Assembly: GCA_025201805.1 (NCBI GenBank)
Contig: MU619240.1
Coordinates: forward strand, 289,780-353,779
Source: Parasitella parasitica
Taxonomy: Eukaryota; Mucoromycota; Mucoromycetes; Mucorales; Mucoraceae
Direction of reading: 5' to 3'
DNA: 64,000 nt
Shown: positions 46,480-58,761 of the stretch, in pieces
How positions within the stretch are numbered: the stretch's first letter is position 1
How the letters are laid out: every line of letters starts with the position of its first letter
Notes under the pieces: model-generated
The model's database searches: none
What the model was told of the DNA's origin: nothing
Seen by the model: only the letters and a program-made list of their open reading frames with translations
Program-made: the position numbers and the translations under genes

Positions 46480-46710
46480 GCAAATGCCAAAGAAAACGGA
46501 ACAATCTGCCACCAGGATAACACACATATTCATAAAAAAAAAAATATCATTATAGAAATTTATGAAATCCCATGGACGTAAATGTGTTTATCTTCAATCT
46601 TGCTCTCCGTTCCTGAATCCAATTAAAGATTTTTAAACCAAAGTCAACAGACACTCTTACACCCAGAATCACAGAAGTTGTCAATTTACAGCCATAACCT
46701 TTTTAAATAC
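46480..46710 (+). pseudogene. Small Tc1/mariner transposase remnant
   Basis: Two short frames give HQDNTHIFIK and, in another frame, KFMKSHGRKCVYLQSCSPF followed by LNPIKDF and a stop. These correspond to the second Asp motif (DNA-x-IH) and the YLPPYSPFLNPIE-x-FW motif of DDE_3 transposases. It belongs to a different lineage from the copies at 36 and 44 kb and is strongly decayed. Confidence 0.6.
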
Positions 46711-47311
46711 TACCTTGAACTTAAAGGTATAATGTAGATTGATTATTTCACAACACATTCTCTTAATATTTTCACTACGGATGAAACAAAGCAATTATAC
46801 TTGAAATCTTTTTAGAAACTTCTTAGCTTTCATTAGAAATAAACGGTTTTTTAGCCAGAAACCCAAATATTAATTATCACAATCACCATAAACTTTATCA
46901 TTTACTTGAACTTTTTTTTTTGTCAGAAACGATAAACAGACTGAAGTTAAACTCCTAGTACTCAATGTTTGATTTTTTGAATCTAGGCACTCTCTTTGTA
47001 CATTGTCATTTGATGGTATACCATCGAAGCATGGACGAATCGGGCTGAAGCCATCAAGCTTTGCTTTAATGAAAGGAAAGGAACATATCAAGTGTAGTGT
47101 TATTCCTTGAGAATATAGGGTACATACAAGAGACATTGCATTGTCTGGATATTCAATAGGAAGATGACGTACAATTGAGATTAAGTGGTACATTTTGTCA
47201 AGCGGGCTTGAAAGAGGGGCGAGCAGCAAAGAAAAAAGACGCGCAATCAGTTGCAACGCTTTCCTCTTTTTTCTTTTTTCGTTTTACTTGAATACATATA
47301 CTATTACAACA
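46711..47311. other. Intergenic, promoter side of RPN9
   Basis: A 128-codon minus-strand frame (46870-47256) spans most of it, but its composition and lack of recognisable family make it doubtful. Confidence 0.4.
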
Positions 47312-48658
47312 ATGACTCAGAATATGGAAGTAGATTTCGATGTACCCAAGTTTCTCTATGAAGAGAGACAAAAGGCACCCTCTCAGCTCCAACATTATTA
47401 CAGTACATTTGAAGAGCTCTATGAAAGAAAGTAAGAAAACTCCATCAAGCAACTCGCGTAACAGAGCATTTATCAAATTAAATTGTAGGTTATGGCATCA
47501 ATTGACAACCAAGGTTCTGGATTTTTACAATGAGCCCGAGTCTGCTCCTTTCCAAATTTCACTTTTCCAAAACTTTGTTGCTGAATGGGAAGACAAAACC
47601 AATAAACTATCACTTGTCTCCATCGCCCTTCAAGCCGCCAAGCAATTTCCAGGTAATTTCAATATAGAATATGCTCGGATTGGATGGTGTCATTGAAAAA
47701 AAAAAAATTCCCTGTAGATCTGACCGAATCCGTCAACTTTTTGAATGAGATTATCAAAAAGGTCGATGCGCCTGAGACTAAAGATGTTTACGTTCTTGCG
47801 CTTATGGAATCAGCACAATTCAAATTGAAATTAAATCAAACAGAAGACATAAAGAAGACTATCGAGGAATCAGAAAAAATTTTGGATGGTTTTGATAGTG
47901 TAGACACAGTTATTTATGCTAGCTTCTACCGCGTCAGTGCTGAATATTACAAGGTCAAGGCTAACTATGCGCAATATTACAAGAATGCATTATTGTATTT
48001 GGCTTGTGTCGATGTTGAAAAGTTGAATGTGAATGATAGGATCGAAAGAGCTTACGATCTCTCTCTTTCTGCACTGTTGGGTGATATGATTTATAATTTT
48101 GGTGAATTGGTAAGCGGTGGCTTTGGGATTACTTTTTAAATTTGAAGTGTATTTACAAATGCTGTCTCTTAGTTAATGCATCCTATTCTCGACTCTCTTC
48201 ACGGCACTCAACATGACTGGCTCCGATCTTTATTATTCGCTTTCAATGCTGGCGATATCGGTAAATTCGAATCATTGGTGCCTCATTTCTCAAAGCAGCC
48301 TTTACTTGAGCAGAATCAGGGCGCACTTAGAAGGAAGATCTGCTTGATGTCTTTGATCGAGGCAGTTTTTAAACGTCCCACAGATAAACGCTCCATTCCT
48401 TTCTCTGAGATTGCCGCTGAAACACTTTTATCGGTAGATGAAGTTGAACATTTAGTCATGAAGGCATTATCTTTGAATTTGATCCGAGGTTCAATTGATC
48501 AAGTGGATCAAATCGTTGTTGTTACTTGGGTTCAACCTCGTGTTCTTGATAAGGAGCAAATTGAAGGCATGAGGCGTAAGCTTACAGAATGGAGCAACCA
48601 TGTTAAGAAAATCAGTGCCTTCGTCGGAGAACAAGGCGGCGAAGTCTTTGCTCAGTAG
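47312..48658 (+). CDS. RPN9: 26S proteasome lid subunit Rpn9/PSMD13
   Basis: Four exons (47312-47430, 47489-47652, 47718-48109, 48173-48658) give 386 aa, close to human PSMD13. Conserved blocks are ELYERKLWHQLTTKVLDF, YYKNALLYLACVDVEKL, LLGDMIYNFGELLMHPIL, WLRSLLFAFNAGDIGKFE and the PCI end EVEHLVMKALSLNLIRGSID then VTWVQPRVLD. Rpn9 is a PCI-domain scaffold of the proteasome lid. An A run sits at the end of intron 2, just before the acceptor region. Confidence 0.96.
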
Positions 48659-49592
48659 ATATCATTGCTTAATGCCATTATTTTTTTTTAAATAAAATAT
48701 TAAAGATGAATGTTTATATTTATACCGTATCCGTTGGCTTGAGATAGCTATTTCTAGTTCGAGTCCTTGCGTTTTGTAGAGCGTTCCCTATTTGTTTGCA
48801 ATATCGGATTTCGCCACACATCACAATGGTTGAAATTTCAACAAAATGAAAATCTTAAAATTGGTCATGCTAATGAACATGAATTATGAAATCAGGTTTA
48901 ATTGTTGAAACATAGGTTCTTGGGAGTTACTCTCTATAAAGTGAAGCAGATTCATGCAGTACTCGTCCACCTTACCTCTACTCTTCTGTACAATTTGTTG
49001 AGGTCTAAGAGAACATGCTGTAAGGAGAGAAAGAGAGTACTCGATGTCAGCGACAGAGCACAAAGATGAATTTTCAATGTGTACGCCAGAGTTCGGTAAC
49101 AGCTGCAATGAGAACGAGTGAGGAAGGAGCCTTCATCATTTGGATTTCGAACAATGGAAGTGTACTTATGACCATCAACCGCCCAAAAAGCTTTCACTGT
49201 GCTCATTTAGAAGAGGCATTGATGTATGTGTGGATGAGACAAATAAAGCAATTAGCAAAAGTGTTGTACTAGCATTTCAGCAGTTTGTCATTACACTAAT
49301 TGATATAGGATATTCCTTTGTATGTATAGTTAACAAATAGTGTCTAGAAATGGTTGAACATTTGGATATCTGGGCCTGTTCGATCCAGGACATCTCACAA
49401 GCCACTATAAAAAAAAAAAAAAAAAGAGACATTTGGAAAAAAAAAGAAAAGCGCATTTGCTGTTTTATTCACTCACTTGCAACACTAAGAGCAGTAGGAA
49501 TCAAGCTCAACTCACATCTGTTTTGTTAATACAACACCGAGCAGATCTTTACGAAATACACAAAGTGAAAACAATCAGATACAATAGCATTA
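48659..49592. other. Intergenic with one doubtful small gene
   Basis: Apart from the minus-strand candidate at 48884-49175, nothing supported. A 19-nt A run lies at about 49407-49425. Confidence 0.4.
48884..49175 (-). CDS. Possible small two-exon gene, unrecognised
   Basis: Minus-strand exons 49175-49085 and 49017-48884 would join in phase across an intron with donor GTACAC, a CTGAC branch-like motif and a pyrimidine-rich acceptor ending CCTTACAG. The predicted protein is about 74 aa: ISTLPLFEIQMMKAPSSLVL and AAVTELWPC, ending HFIESNSQEPMFQQLNLIS. A second strong donor (GTAAGG) inside exon 2 leaves room for another model. No family recognised. Confidence 0.3.
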
Positions 49593-52392
49593 ATGGCGAG
49601 GTTGCGCGATACAATTGACCGTACACCTGAGTATGTCAATTTCATACAAGAGCTAAAGCAGTTCCATGCTACAAAGGGGTAAATTTACCACCAAACGGTT
49701 CAGAAAGAGAAAACAAAACTGACACTTTTATATCGACAGTACAACACTTCAAGCAGAACCAGTGCTAGGTGGAAGACGATTAGATTTATATAAAATCTTC
49801 CAAGTAGTAGTAAATTCTGGTGGTTTTGACGAGGTGACCAAAAATAGAGGCTGGAAGCAAGTAGGCGATATATTTCAGTTTCCATCTACATGCACCAATA
49901 GCGCCTATATCTTGAAAGGCGTTTACATCCGTAATTTGGTACGTTGATGTAATGTTTTCTTTGTGCATGTGAATACTGATATCCTCATAGCTGGGGTGGG
50001 AGGAAGAGAAATTGTGGAGCAAAGATTGGGTTCCTCCAAAGGAACTGCTTGGGCCTCATGCTCACAAATCATCAACATTGGCAGGAAAGGCTTACAAAAC
50101 AGCAATTAAAAAGTCGACACCCCCCATTAAATCATCTAATGGAACATTGAGATCACCAAAAGCATCCAAGTTCGATGTTAATGCAAACGTTGCGTCTGCT
50201 GTTGCTGCCACTGCAGCCGCCGCCGCCGCCGCCGCCGCCACTCTTCTCGGTCCTCTAACTAAACCATCGAAACAATTAGGGAATCCTTTATTAATCGACT
50301 TTTCAAAGAACACGCAATTGGACCCCACTCTTTTTCCACTGAACCAGCAAAATCAGTCGGAAATGTCAGCACCACAAGCAATTCTCGAATCACAGCAAGG
50401 CATTCCGGCAGTTCATGATAATACTTTCAGCGAAAAGGATCGCATTTTATTCGCATTACAATTTGGACAAAAGTCAGATGTGGAATGGGCTCTTAATGAA
50501 ATCGTCACCATGTCCTTTGAATGCCCCGAAAAGCTCGAGTTGAACGAATTGCCTTTTCTATTACAGCTACTCGTCTCTCTCGCTCAACCTTGTTTGACTA
50601 GTCATGCTGCTGACAACGCTTTGCCAACTTCAGCCAGCGATACATTGAGCATCATGTTGCAGGATGATGCGGTATCTTGCTTAGCTAGCAGTGCTGCTTT
50701 CTGTACCGATTCCCCTATGAAAGGCTCAAGGAAAAGCGACAGCATTCAAGACGATTTATCCAGTTACACAGACCTGAGTACTCTGAATATCATTGTAAAG
50801 GTGCTCCATACTCTTCGCAACTTTTCCTTTCTGTCAGCATATATCCCTACTTTATCAGAGCACGAGTCGGTAAAGCATATTCTGGTGCAAGCTTTGGAGA
50901 CATCAATGAGCACAGGTGACGTTGAATTAGGACGACATTCGATGGATGTATTGGAGAATATTGCAGCGCATCTAAAGTTGGAATCGGCACAGGACACCTG
51001 CTTGCAATGCATATACAGAATAGTAGCATCTCACGACCGCTACTTGGTTATTGGAGCTATTCGTACCTTGACATGGCTCTCAATCAACAAGGCCAATCAT
51101 TTGAGTGTGGAGTCTAGCCCTGTCATGACCCGTATCTCTCAGATGCTTTTGTCCGATGACGAAGAATTGGTGGGAACTGCACTGGAGTACATTTATCAGC
51201 ACACCCAAGTTACAACCCAATGTCGCTCTCAGTTTTTGAGATCACCTTACTCGGGCGCATATATCGGCTTATTGATCTCACTTATGCTGACCAAGTCCAA
51301 ATACTTTTGCACCCGATTTATTCAAGAAGACACAGCCTTGTCTACTCCTCTATTGGCCACATCAACAGCTGGAATCACATCGCATCAACAGCAATCACAG
51401 CAGCAGACTGTCATACCTCGTGTACCAGACCTTACCATGTACCAAAAGCTAGATGAGCCATTTAGATGTTTGGGATGGCTAAAGGACAAGTTTGAAGTGG
51501 CTGATAGAACTAGTATACTATCGCTTGACGATGTGTATCTGCTTTACGAGGCCAGATTTGGGTTAGAAAAAGCATTGAAAATGAGAGACTTTTACACTGT
51601 TATGAAGATTGCATTTCCCAAGGCATCGACGTCTGAGACGAGCCCAATTCTCGGTAGATCCGGCAAATTTGCCCCAGTGGTGGAAGGGCTGAACATTGTT
51701 GGAATTCAGATCAAGATGAGCATTCTTCAAGACCGTAAGTTTACGCATTTCACTTTTGCAGCCGCGATATTTACATACAGACGTTAGGCCCGCAAGTTTC
51801 TTGCAAATGGGATCGATGCTCGTTATTTTTCGACGACACCTTTACTCTACAGCGACATGTCCTCTGCGACCATTTGACGCTTACCGCTAACAAAAGCTAT
51901 GTATGCAGTTGGTCTCACTGCAACACTGAGCAAAACTTGTTTGAAAATAAGGATGGCTTGATATCGCACTTGCGCACTCACTTTTATAACCAAGTTGGAG
52001 AAAGTTGCTGTAATAGCCCTGTACAAAGTCCAGCGCCATCTCTCTCCTCATCCCCTTCCACGCCTACCTCGAACATATCATTGTCTAGCATGATCACTGA
52101 CTCCCCTACTATCAAATCCATGACTATTGTTGATGACTCTCCAATTCAAGGTATTGCACTTGTTGCTTCTCATTTACTCGATTGGCTTTCGAAAGATCCC
52201 CAAAGTACATTGTACTTTATTCCCTATGAAAAGGAATTGACAGCAGTTGTGGAACAACGGCCCAAACTAGCTTCTCACATCTGGTCCATTTGCTCCAACT
52301 TTCAATCCTCTTCATCAAAGGCTACAACCGACAATATTGAAAATGCAGCTAATTTTACTTGCTCTACCGCCACCACTGCCAACGGTGACTGA
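49593..52392 (+). CDS. ARID-domain chromatin remodelling subunit (Rsc9/ARID2-like)
   Basis: Four exons (49593-49678, 49740-49938, 49991-51734, 51788-52392) give 877 aa. The ARID domain occupies about residues 10-105: YVNFIQELKQFHATKG, GGRRLDLYKIFQVVVNSGGF and VTKNRGWKQVGDIFQFPS. A low-complexity alanine run follows (about 165-180), then an armadillo-like helical region. Near the C-terminus are C2H2-type zinc fingers (SCKWDRCSLFFDDTFTLQRH and YVCSWSHCN...HLRTHF). This order matches ARID2/BAF200 and fungal Rsc9, subunits of RSC/PBAF-type SWI/SNF complexes that position nucleosomes. The last splice junction restores the first zinc-finger frame. Confidence 0.9.
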
Positions 52393-53021
52393 TTCATCCT
52401 TATCTTCTTTGCACTCATTTTCGAACACATTTTATATCTTTTTCTCTTTTCCTGTTAAAAAAACCACATCATTTCATGTTGCTTCCTAATTGTAGATATT
52501 ATACATATAAACTAGACAAAAAATATACGAAACCTAAATATTCAGCTCACTAATACGACACTGACTTGTAGTAGTAGACCGTATTCAATATTTATATTTA
52601 TTCAAATCTATGCCTATTTGTTGTCCTCCCGATAAAATACACTTTAAGAATACTGCTATTTTTGCATCACCCAACTGCTTTTGTGACTCACGATTGTATG
52701 TGCTTATAGCCATATGAGCATGCGGAGATCATGGAATAGAAAGTAACATAATGGCATACATAGTAGTATATTATTGCAAAGTCATTATTGTGATGGCAAA
52801 GTACCATATTTGTTGCACCTTTGCCGAGATGCATTCATCCTGGAAGAACCGTGAGAATGGCTGAACGATTAGCCTTGCACAAGTTCTACCTAAAAGAGGG
52901 GTGAAATGTGATAAGATAAAAAATATTTTTCCCTTACTTTTTTCATATGATCCTTTAATCAGCACAAATCTCTTTTTCCCCATTGTTTTTTTTTTTTGAA
53001 TTTATTTATTTTATTTGTACT
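52393..53021. other. Intergenic with one doubtful small gene
   Basis: Separates the ARID gene from AFG1. The only coding candidate is on the minus strand at 52771-52983. Confidence 0.45.
52771..52983 (-). CDS. Possible small basic protein, unrecognised
   Basis: Exons 52983-52938 and 52889-52771 around a 48-nt intron with a good donor (A|GTAAGG) and a pyrimidine-rich acceptor (CCCCTCTTTTAG) would give 54 aa beginning MGKKRFVLIKGSYEKSRTCA. The unspliced frame is also open (70 aa). It would be divergent from AFG1 with 38 bp between starts, which is very close. No family recognised. Confidence 0.35.
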   Translation of the reverse strand: MGKKRFVLIKGSYEKSKGKIFFILSHFTPLLGRTCARLIVQPFSRFFQDECISAKVQQIWYFAITIMTLQ

Positions 53022-54598
53022 ATGCTTAGAACTACATTACGAGCAATACCCAAGGGTTACAGGTCGTTATTAGGCAGCAGGCTTGTGTACCCTGCCGTTA
53101 ACACAGCAGCTACCTTGGCTCCAAGACGATTACAATCAAGCCTGATGGCCGAGACAGATTACGAAAATGAACCACTGACGCAACAAACAAATGTAAATAC
53201 AAAGGCACCTGTAAATACTACACCACTCAACGGTAAGTGTGTATTAACCCCCCCCCCCGCAAGAACGGAAAGCGCTTGTTTTATTTACTTGTCGAGCTTA
53301 TTTTCTAGTATCGCCCCTACGACGCTATGATGAAATTACTAGCAACGGACTGGTTAGATCAGACCTTGATCAAAGAAAAGTGGTCGCCAATTTAGATGAT
53401 CTGTGGTACGAGCTTAGACAGTACAAACCCAAGCCATACAAGGAGCAAGGCAAATCCAGATCTGTAAGTAGACGAGTTGTGTGGGTGGTCTTTACTTTTA
53501 CTTATGCCAACATAGTGGGGTAGATGGTTTGGCTATGGAAACCAGGAACACAACCTGATTCCAGTCGACCACAACGTACCCAAATCAATGTATGTATACG
53601 GTAATGTCGGCACAGGGAAGACTATGGTGATGGACCTGTTTTTTGACACTTTGGCCATCACCCGCAAAAGACGAGTGCATTTTCATGCGTTTATGCTGGA
53701 TGTTCATCAACGTATTCACCAAATCAAGACCAAATTCCCTGTGCTGGCCGACCCTTTAGCGCCTATCGCCGATGATTTGGTGCGAGATGCCTATGTGATA
53801 TGCTTTGACGAATTTCAAGTAACCGACATCGCAGACGCTATGATTTTGCGCAACCTCTTTGAAGAGCTGTTTCGCCGAGGCGTTGTGCTGGTGACTACAT
53901 CCAATCGCCACCCTACAGAACTTTACAAGAACGGCATTCAACGCTCTTCGTTCTTGCCATGCATTGATTTGTTGATGAACCGATGCGATGTGCTCTGTCT
54001 AGATTCAGGCACAGATTACCGTAAAGTCGAGCGAGCGCAATCTCATGTATTCTTCCACCCTCTGAACCACGATACCCAGCAAAAAATAGACCAGCTCACT
54101 CAACGATTGACTCATGGACAGAAGATGACACCCAAAGACCTCCACTTCCTGTCTCGCACCCTGACCATCCCACAACAGGTGAATGGGGTAGCAAAAATGC
54201 GATTTTCTGATGTCTGTGCTCAACCGCTGAGCGCAGCAGATTATTTGGAGATTGTAAAGAATTTCCACACTGTGATCTTGACGGATATCCCCCGCATGAC
54301 AATGAAACATCGAGCAGAAGCACGTCGATTCATTACATTTATTGATGCCATGTATGAATCACATGTAACGCTAGTGGCAAGCGCAGAAAATAGCATATTA
54401 GAGATATTTAATGCAGACGAGGGAAAAGAAGATCTAGAAGAAGAGATGCGGGCTATGCGAGATAGTCTAGACGTGGGTGATATTTCATCGCCTTTGTTTA
54501 CGGGCCAAGAAGAAGCTTTTGCATTTCAGCGAGCCTTGTCGAGACTGATTCAAATGCAGAGTACCGAATGGGTACGTGATGAAGCCAAAATGGGATGA
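53022..54598 (+). CDS. AFG1: AFG1/LACE1 mitochondrial AAA-type ATPase
   Basis: Three exons (53022-53232, 53309-53463, 53516-54598) give 482 aa. The basic N-terminus (MLRTTLRAIPKGYRSLLGSR) fits mitochondrial targeting. Walker A is VYGNVGTGKTMVMD and Walker B is VICFDEFQVTDIADAM. LVTTSNRHPTELYKNGIQR and DYRKVE follow as in Afg1/LACE1/ZapE. Afg1 helps remove mitochondrially encoded cytochrome oxidase subunits at the inner membrane. A poly-C tract lies in intron 1 (53250-53258) and another just after the stop. Confidence 0.95.
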
Positions 54599-54806
54599 TC
54601 CCCCTTTCCCCCCCCCCACCTCCCTCTCCTTGAATTTATATATCATAATTTAAATAAATGATTTCGTGTTACATTTACACTGTCAGGTCAGGAGAGGGAA
54701 ATGACAAGTTTAGGGGAGAGAAGAGGCATAGAGCTTTATTGAATTGAAGATATGTATATATGTTGATAGGCATAATCGATATTGGTAGTAAAAAAGAAAG
54801 AAAGGG

Positions 54807-55172
54807 TTATCTTGAGTGCTGTTGGTACAATTTAGGAGAAAGATCATGCTGCTGAGGATACTTTTCTTCATAATGATGGCGAGATGAAAGTGAAGGAGGT
54901 AGAGGAACAACAGCAGTTGCAGCCGAGCTCCAGTTTTGATTTGAAGTTTGATTATAATACTGTTGCTGTTGTTGTTGTTGTTGTTGCTGTTGGTATGGAA
55001 GAGGTGTACCTGGTCTAGTATTTGAGCTATTATCATGCTCATGTGAGGAGGATATGTACGAATCAAACGTAGCTGCAGAGTCTGCTCTTTGACGTACAAC
55101 TTGCTGTTGCCAGTTTCTTAACGCTCTCTCAATGCCTGCATCGTAATTATCAAACATATCGTCTTGTTGGAC

Positions 55173-55208
<36 letters not shown>

Positions 55209-56909
55209 GTGGTGGTGATGGTCAACCACAGGCTGATACTTGATGCTATTGCGGTGTCTGGCGAATAGCTCAGAATCATTGGCGCTTTGAGAACGAGCAT
55301 GAAAATTACTAAATACTGAATTCATCAAATGTGGCATCAGTTGCTGTTGGTGCTGCTGCTGGTGTGCATGAAAAGGAATAGGTGAGTGGGCAGAATTTGG
55401 TACAGAGGATGACGAAGAGTTATTGTCAATGCTGGAGGTTCTTTGAGTATCTACAACCAATGAAGGAGGATTATAAACATATTGAGGTGGAGGCAATGTG
55501 ACCATATGCTGATAATGCTGCTGCTGAGGAAGAGGAGGTGAAGGTGATGAATTGGTGGCCAAAGTACAGGGTGATGCAGTTGAGGCAATATTGGCGCTTG
55601 CACCCATCACACTGGAGGTCGCGGTCAAAGGTGAAGTGGAATCATTGCCGGTGAGTTTCCTTTGCGAAGACGACGATAATGGTGCTTGTGGGGGCGGTGT
55701 CAACTTCCTCTTCTTCCGTACATCACGTTGCGGTTCAGAACTGTAATGACCAGGACTACGACCCCTGACTACCAGTGGCGAAGAATAACACTCAGATACC
55801 ACATGCTGCGATGCATCGTCTAATTGAGCAACGAGCTCAAATATCAGGCGAAAATACTGCTGCGATGCTCTACGTTTTCCGTTATTTGCAGTTGCCACTC
55901 TAAATTGCAACCGTTCAAATGTAACACAAACTTGCTCGTTGCCAAATCCGCTATCGGAAGGGGTAATTGGCATTGTAGGGGGTTCTCTTTGAGGTCCTTT
56001 ATCTCGTTTTGGTGTCATTTGAGTGAGAGCAACAGGTCGAACCATACTATGGTCCTCCAATACAGCGCCAGTGCTTTCGTTCAATTCCGATGAGCTGCTC
56101 GACGTAGATGTGCATGCTTTGAGACGGAGAAAGAATTGCTGGATGGGTTGCATTGAGTTACTGTCTGAATTTAACTGCAATGCATAGTATGTCTGATCTG
56201 AGTGGCCAGGAATTATGAGCGAGGCTGTTACTTGAAAGTAGTTTCTGCGGTAGCATGTCCAATGCGATTGGGAGACAAAAAATCCTCTATCCATCTTGCA
56301 ATTTAAAACGATGGGACAACTATTTGAGATGTGGGATAAACAGGTTATTTTTGCCGACTATTACTATTTATATACAAAAACGACTTACATGCCGGTTTTC
56401 TTGTTATACTCATACAGATTCAAGACGTTCCTTGGTTGACAAAAGAAACGAGGCTCTTGATCTTGGCTATTGTCATGAACCACAGACAATTGACTATGGC
56501 TGAATTCTGCTGAATAGTTCAGGGGAGAAGTGCGGAATTGAGATGTCAGTGATTTTGGTATTGGCAAAGGAAATCCTTCGCTTGTGGTTAGCTGTGTGGA
56601 ATTGGATGAAGTGTCTGGTTTCAATGGAGATGATCTACATATGTGCGCTGTTAATTGCTGGCCACTTGGCATCGCAATCTGTCTACCTTTTAAAATCAAA
56701 TGGTCGATTGCTATCCATTGCAACTCCACCGTTGCCACCTCCTCCATTCCCATGATTCAATACTGGACTTCCACTACAGGAACACGTAAAATTAGTTTTT
56801 TCTTTCCCGAAAGCAAGGGGGTAACTACCAACTTTATGAAGGAGCGACCGACAGGCATTGAGTGAGATCTTTGATGGAATAAAGGTGTTATCATGACATT
56901 TTCAGACAT
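54807..56909 (-). CDS. NDT80/PhoG-domain transcription factor
   Basis: The downstream exons are clear: 56319-54807, preceded by an exon ending at 56389. They give KTGICPIVLNCKMDRGFFVS, HWTCYRRNYFQVTASLIIPG, VTFERLQFRVATANNGKRRA and QQYFRLIFELVAQL, the s-type Ig-fold DNA-binding domain of Ndt80/Vib-1/Ron1 proteins. The C-terminal 330 residues are low complexity with Ser, Pro, His and four glutamine runs. The 5' end is unresolved. The likely start (MSENVMITPLF) is at 56909, but an in-frame TGA occurs at 56757-56759, and candidate introns do not close in phase. Possibly a short intron I misplace, or a real lesion. Role inferred: regulator of development or nutrient response. Confidence 0.82.
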
Positions 56910-56935
56910 TTTCCTTGATTATCTGTGAGAAAAAG

Positions 56936-57005
<70 letters not shown>
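56936..57005 (+). repeat. 70-nt uninterrupted A homopolymer
   Basis: Seventy consecutive A (T on the coding strand of the NDT80-domain gene) end 27 bp from its likely start codon. Confidence 0.95.
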
Positions 57006-57007
<2 letters not shown>

Positions 57008-57663
57008 TTGGAAAAAAAAAAAGAGAGTTAATGATAAAGAAAATCAAAGCTGCTTTTATATAAATAAACCTGTTAAGGAAACGATTTTATTTTAAGGAGT
57101 ACTTGTATATTTATGAGACAGGCCAACAGAAATAAACGCCATCATCAGCAATAATAATAATAATCGATAAATGATATTCGATCTCACCATTACATAATAT
57201 TTCTTGACATGAAACAGTTTTATACCAAACTAAATGTAAACACACTTTACTAGACAACAGTTGTTGTCAGCAGCCTTTTTTTTTTCTCAAGAAAAGCTGG
57301 CATGATATACCCAAGCGTTTATAAATATGAAACGAATCGCATTGCTTTTTGAGGATCATCATTCGCTTATTCCCAAAAATACAGCTTATTTCCGCCACAG
57401 CAGAGCAATGGCATGTTTTTGAACAATTTTTTAAGGTACTTCCAAACCAGTTAGAGTTTATCTAGTATGTCCCAAGTATATTCAAGCATGTCAGAATAAG
57501 TGTCTAATTTTTTATCCATATAAACTGGCACTAAGTTGGTCTACTAAAAGGCCTATATTTGCCACAGTCTGTAGATTGCTCTCCTGAATGATGTGACAAC
57601 ATTTTTCTAATTCTTCTGTTGTGTTCACTGATTTTTCTTTTTTTTTTCTTTTGCTATTCAATC
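57006..57663. other. Intergenic, divergent promoter region
   Basis: Lies between the NDT80-domain gene and the LENG1 homologue. No other feature recognised. Confidence 0.5.
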
Positions 57664-58683
57664 ATGAATATTTTACATCACAAAAGGTAGGCATTTATCT
57701 ATTCTTATACACGGGATATGCACTAACAGTTTCTTTTCCTATAGTTGGCACGTTTATAATAAGGATAACATTGAGCGAGTTCGTAAAGACGAGGCAGAGG
57801 CAGAGACAGAAGCTAAAAAGAAGCAAGACAGAGTAATACTTGCAGTAAGTACCCTCGACCCTCCCTCCCCCTTTTTTCCTCTCTTTTTTTTTGCACTATT
57901 GTTCCATGAAGTCATTGTTTCTGTTAACTAGGAAAGTGAAGCTAGACTGGAGCTATTGAGAAAACGAGCCAACGCCAGATTGCCGTTAGTCGACGATGCA
58001 AAAGAAGTCAATCGCATTGAACATGTGAATCTGTTCTCAGATTTAGAAGATAAGCAAAATGTAAACAGCAACAATCCAGATTATGAGGCTGAACAGAAAG
58101 CCAAAGATGAGAAATGGGAAAGGCAAATTACAATGTATTTGAATAAAGGAACCGAGGAAGGTAAAGTTTATGATTGTCTTTAACATGTCAATGCTCCTTC
58201 TAAAAGGCCAATTCTATAGATCCGTGGTATGCAAAACTGTCTAGTCAAAGCCAAGATAAATACATTGATCAGCATGTTTTCAAGAGAAACACCAAAAAAG
58301 ACGATAATCCTCATAGACGTAATCGAAAACGACTTGAAATAAACGATGATCCATTGGATTACATCACAACAACGCTCGAGAAACGGCAGGAAAAGAAGCA
58401 CGGCAAAAAATACAAATCAACATCTGATAAAAACAAGAAAAAGCATAGCCATGGCAAATCAAGCGAGAAACCTAGTACGTCTATCGAAGAACTGCGAGCA
58501 AAGAGACTAGAAAGAGAAAAAAACGAGCAATTTCGATTAAGATCACTGTACTTGCATGATGATCAAGCTCCTAAAGAGACAGTCGAAATGGATGATAGAA
58601 AAAGAGGCTACAATTCGCAGTTTAACAGAGATGAGACGTTGAAAGCGCAGGATCATCGCAAAAAGAAGCTTCGATTTCAATAA
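57664..58683 (+). CDS. LENG1 homologue (Cir_N-domain protein)
   Basis: Four exons (57664-57686, 57745-57844, 57932-58160, 58220-58683) give 271 aa. The first 45 residues are the Cir_N domain (MNILHHKSWHVYNKDNIERV then RKDEAEAETEAKKK). This matches human LENG1, as do EARLELLRKRANARLPLVDD, DPWYAKLSS and the tail KRGYNSQFNR. The rest is lysine-rich. Cir_N proteins (CWC25, CIR and relatives) are linked to the spliceosome; LENG1 itself is poorly studied. Exon 1 is only 23 nt. It lies directly upstream of DML1, with 78 bp between stop and start. Confidence 0.88.
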
Positions 58684-58761
58684 ACACAAAGCGGCTTGTA
58701 AATATCACTGTTATAATGTAAATAAAATTTTGCCTTTTTTTTTTTTTTTGCTTTGATAAAT

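Noticed and set aside
46870-47256. 128-codon minus-strand frame beside RPN9
   Set aside because: No family, uneven composition and a homopolymer-encoded lysine run; not strong enough to call a gene.
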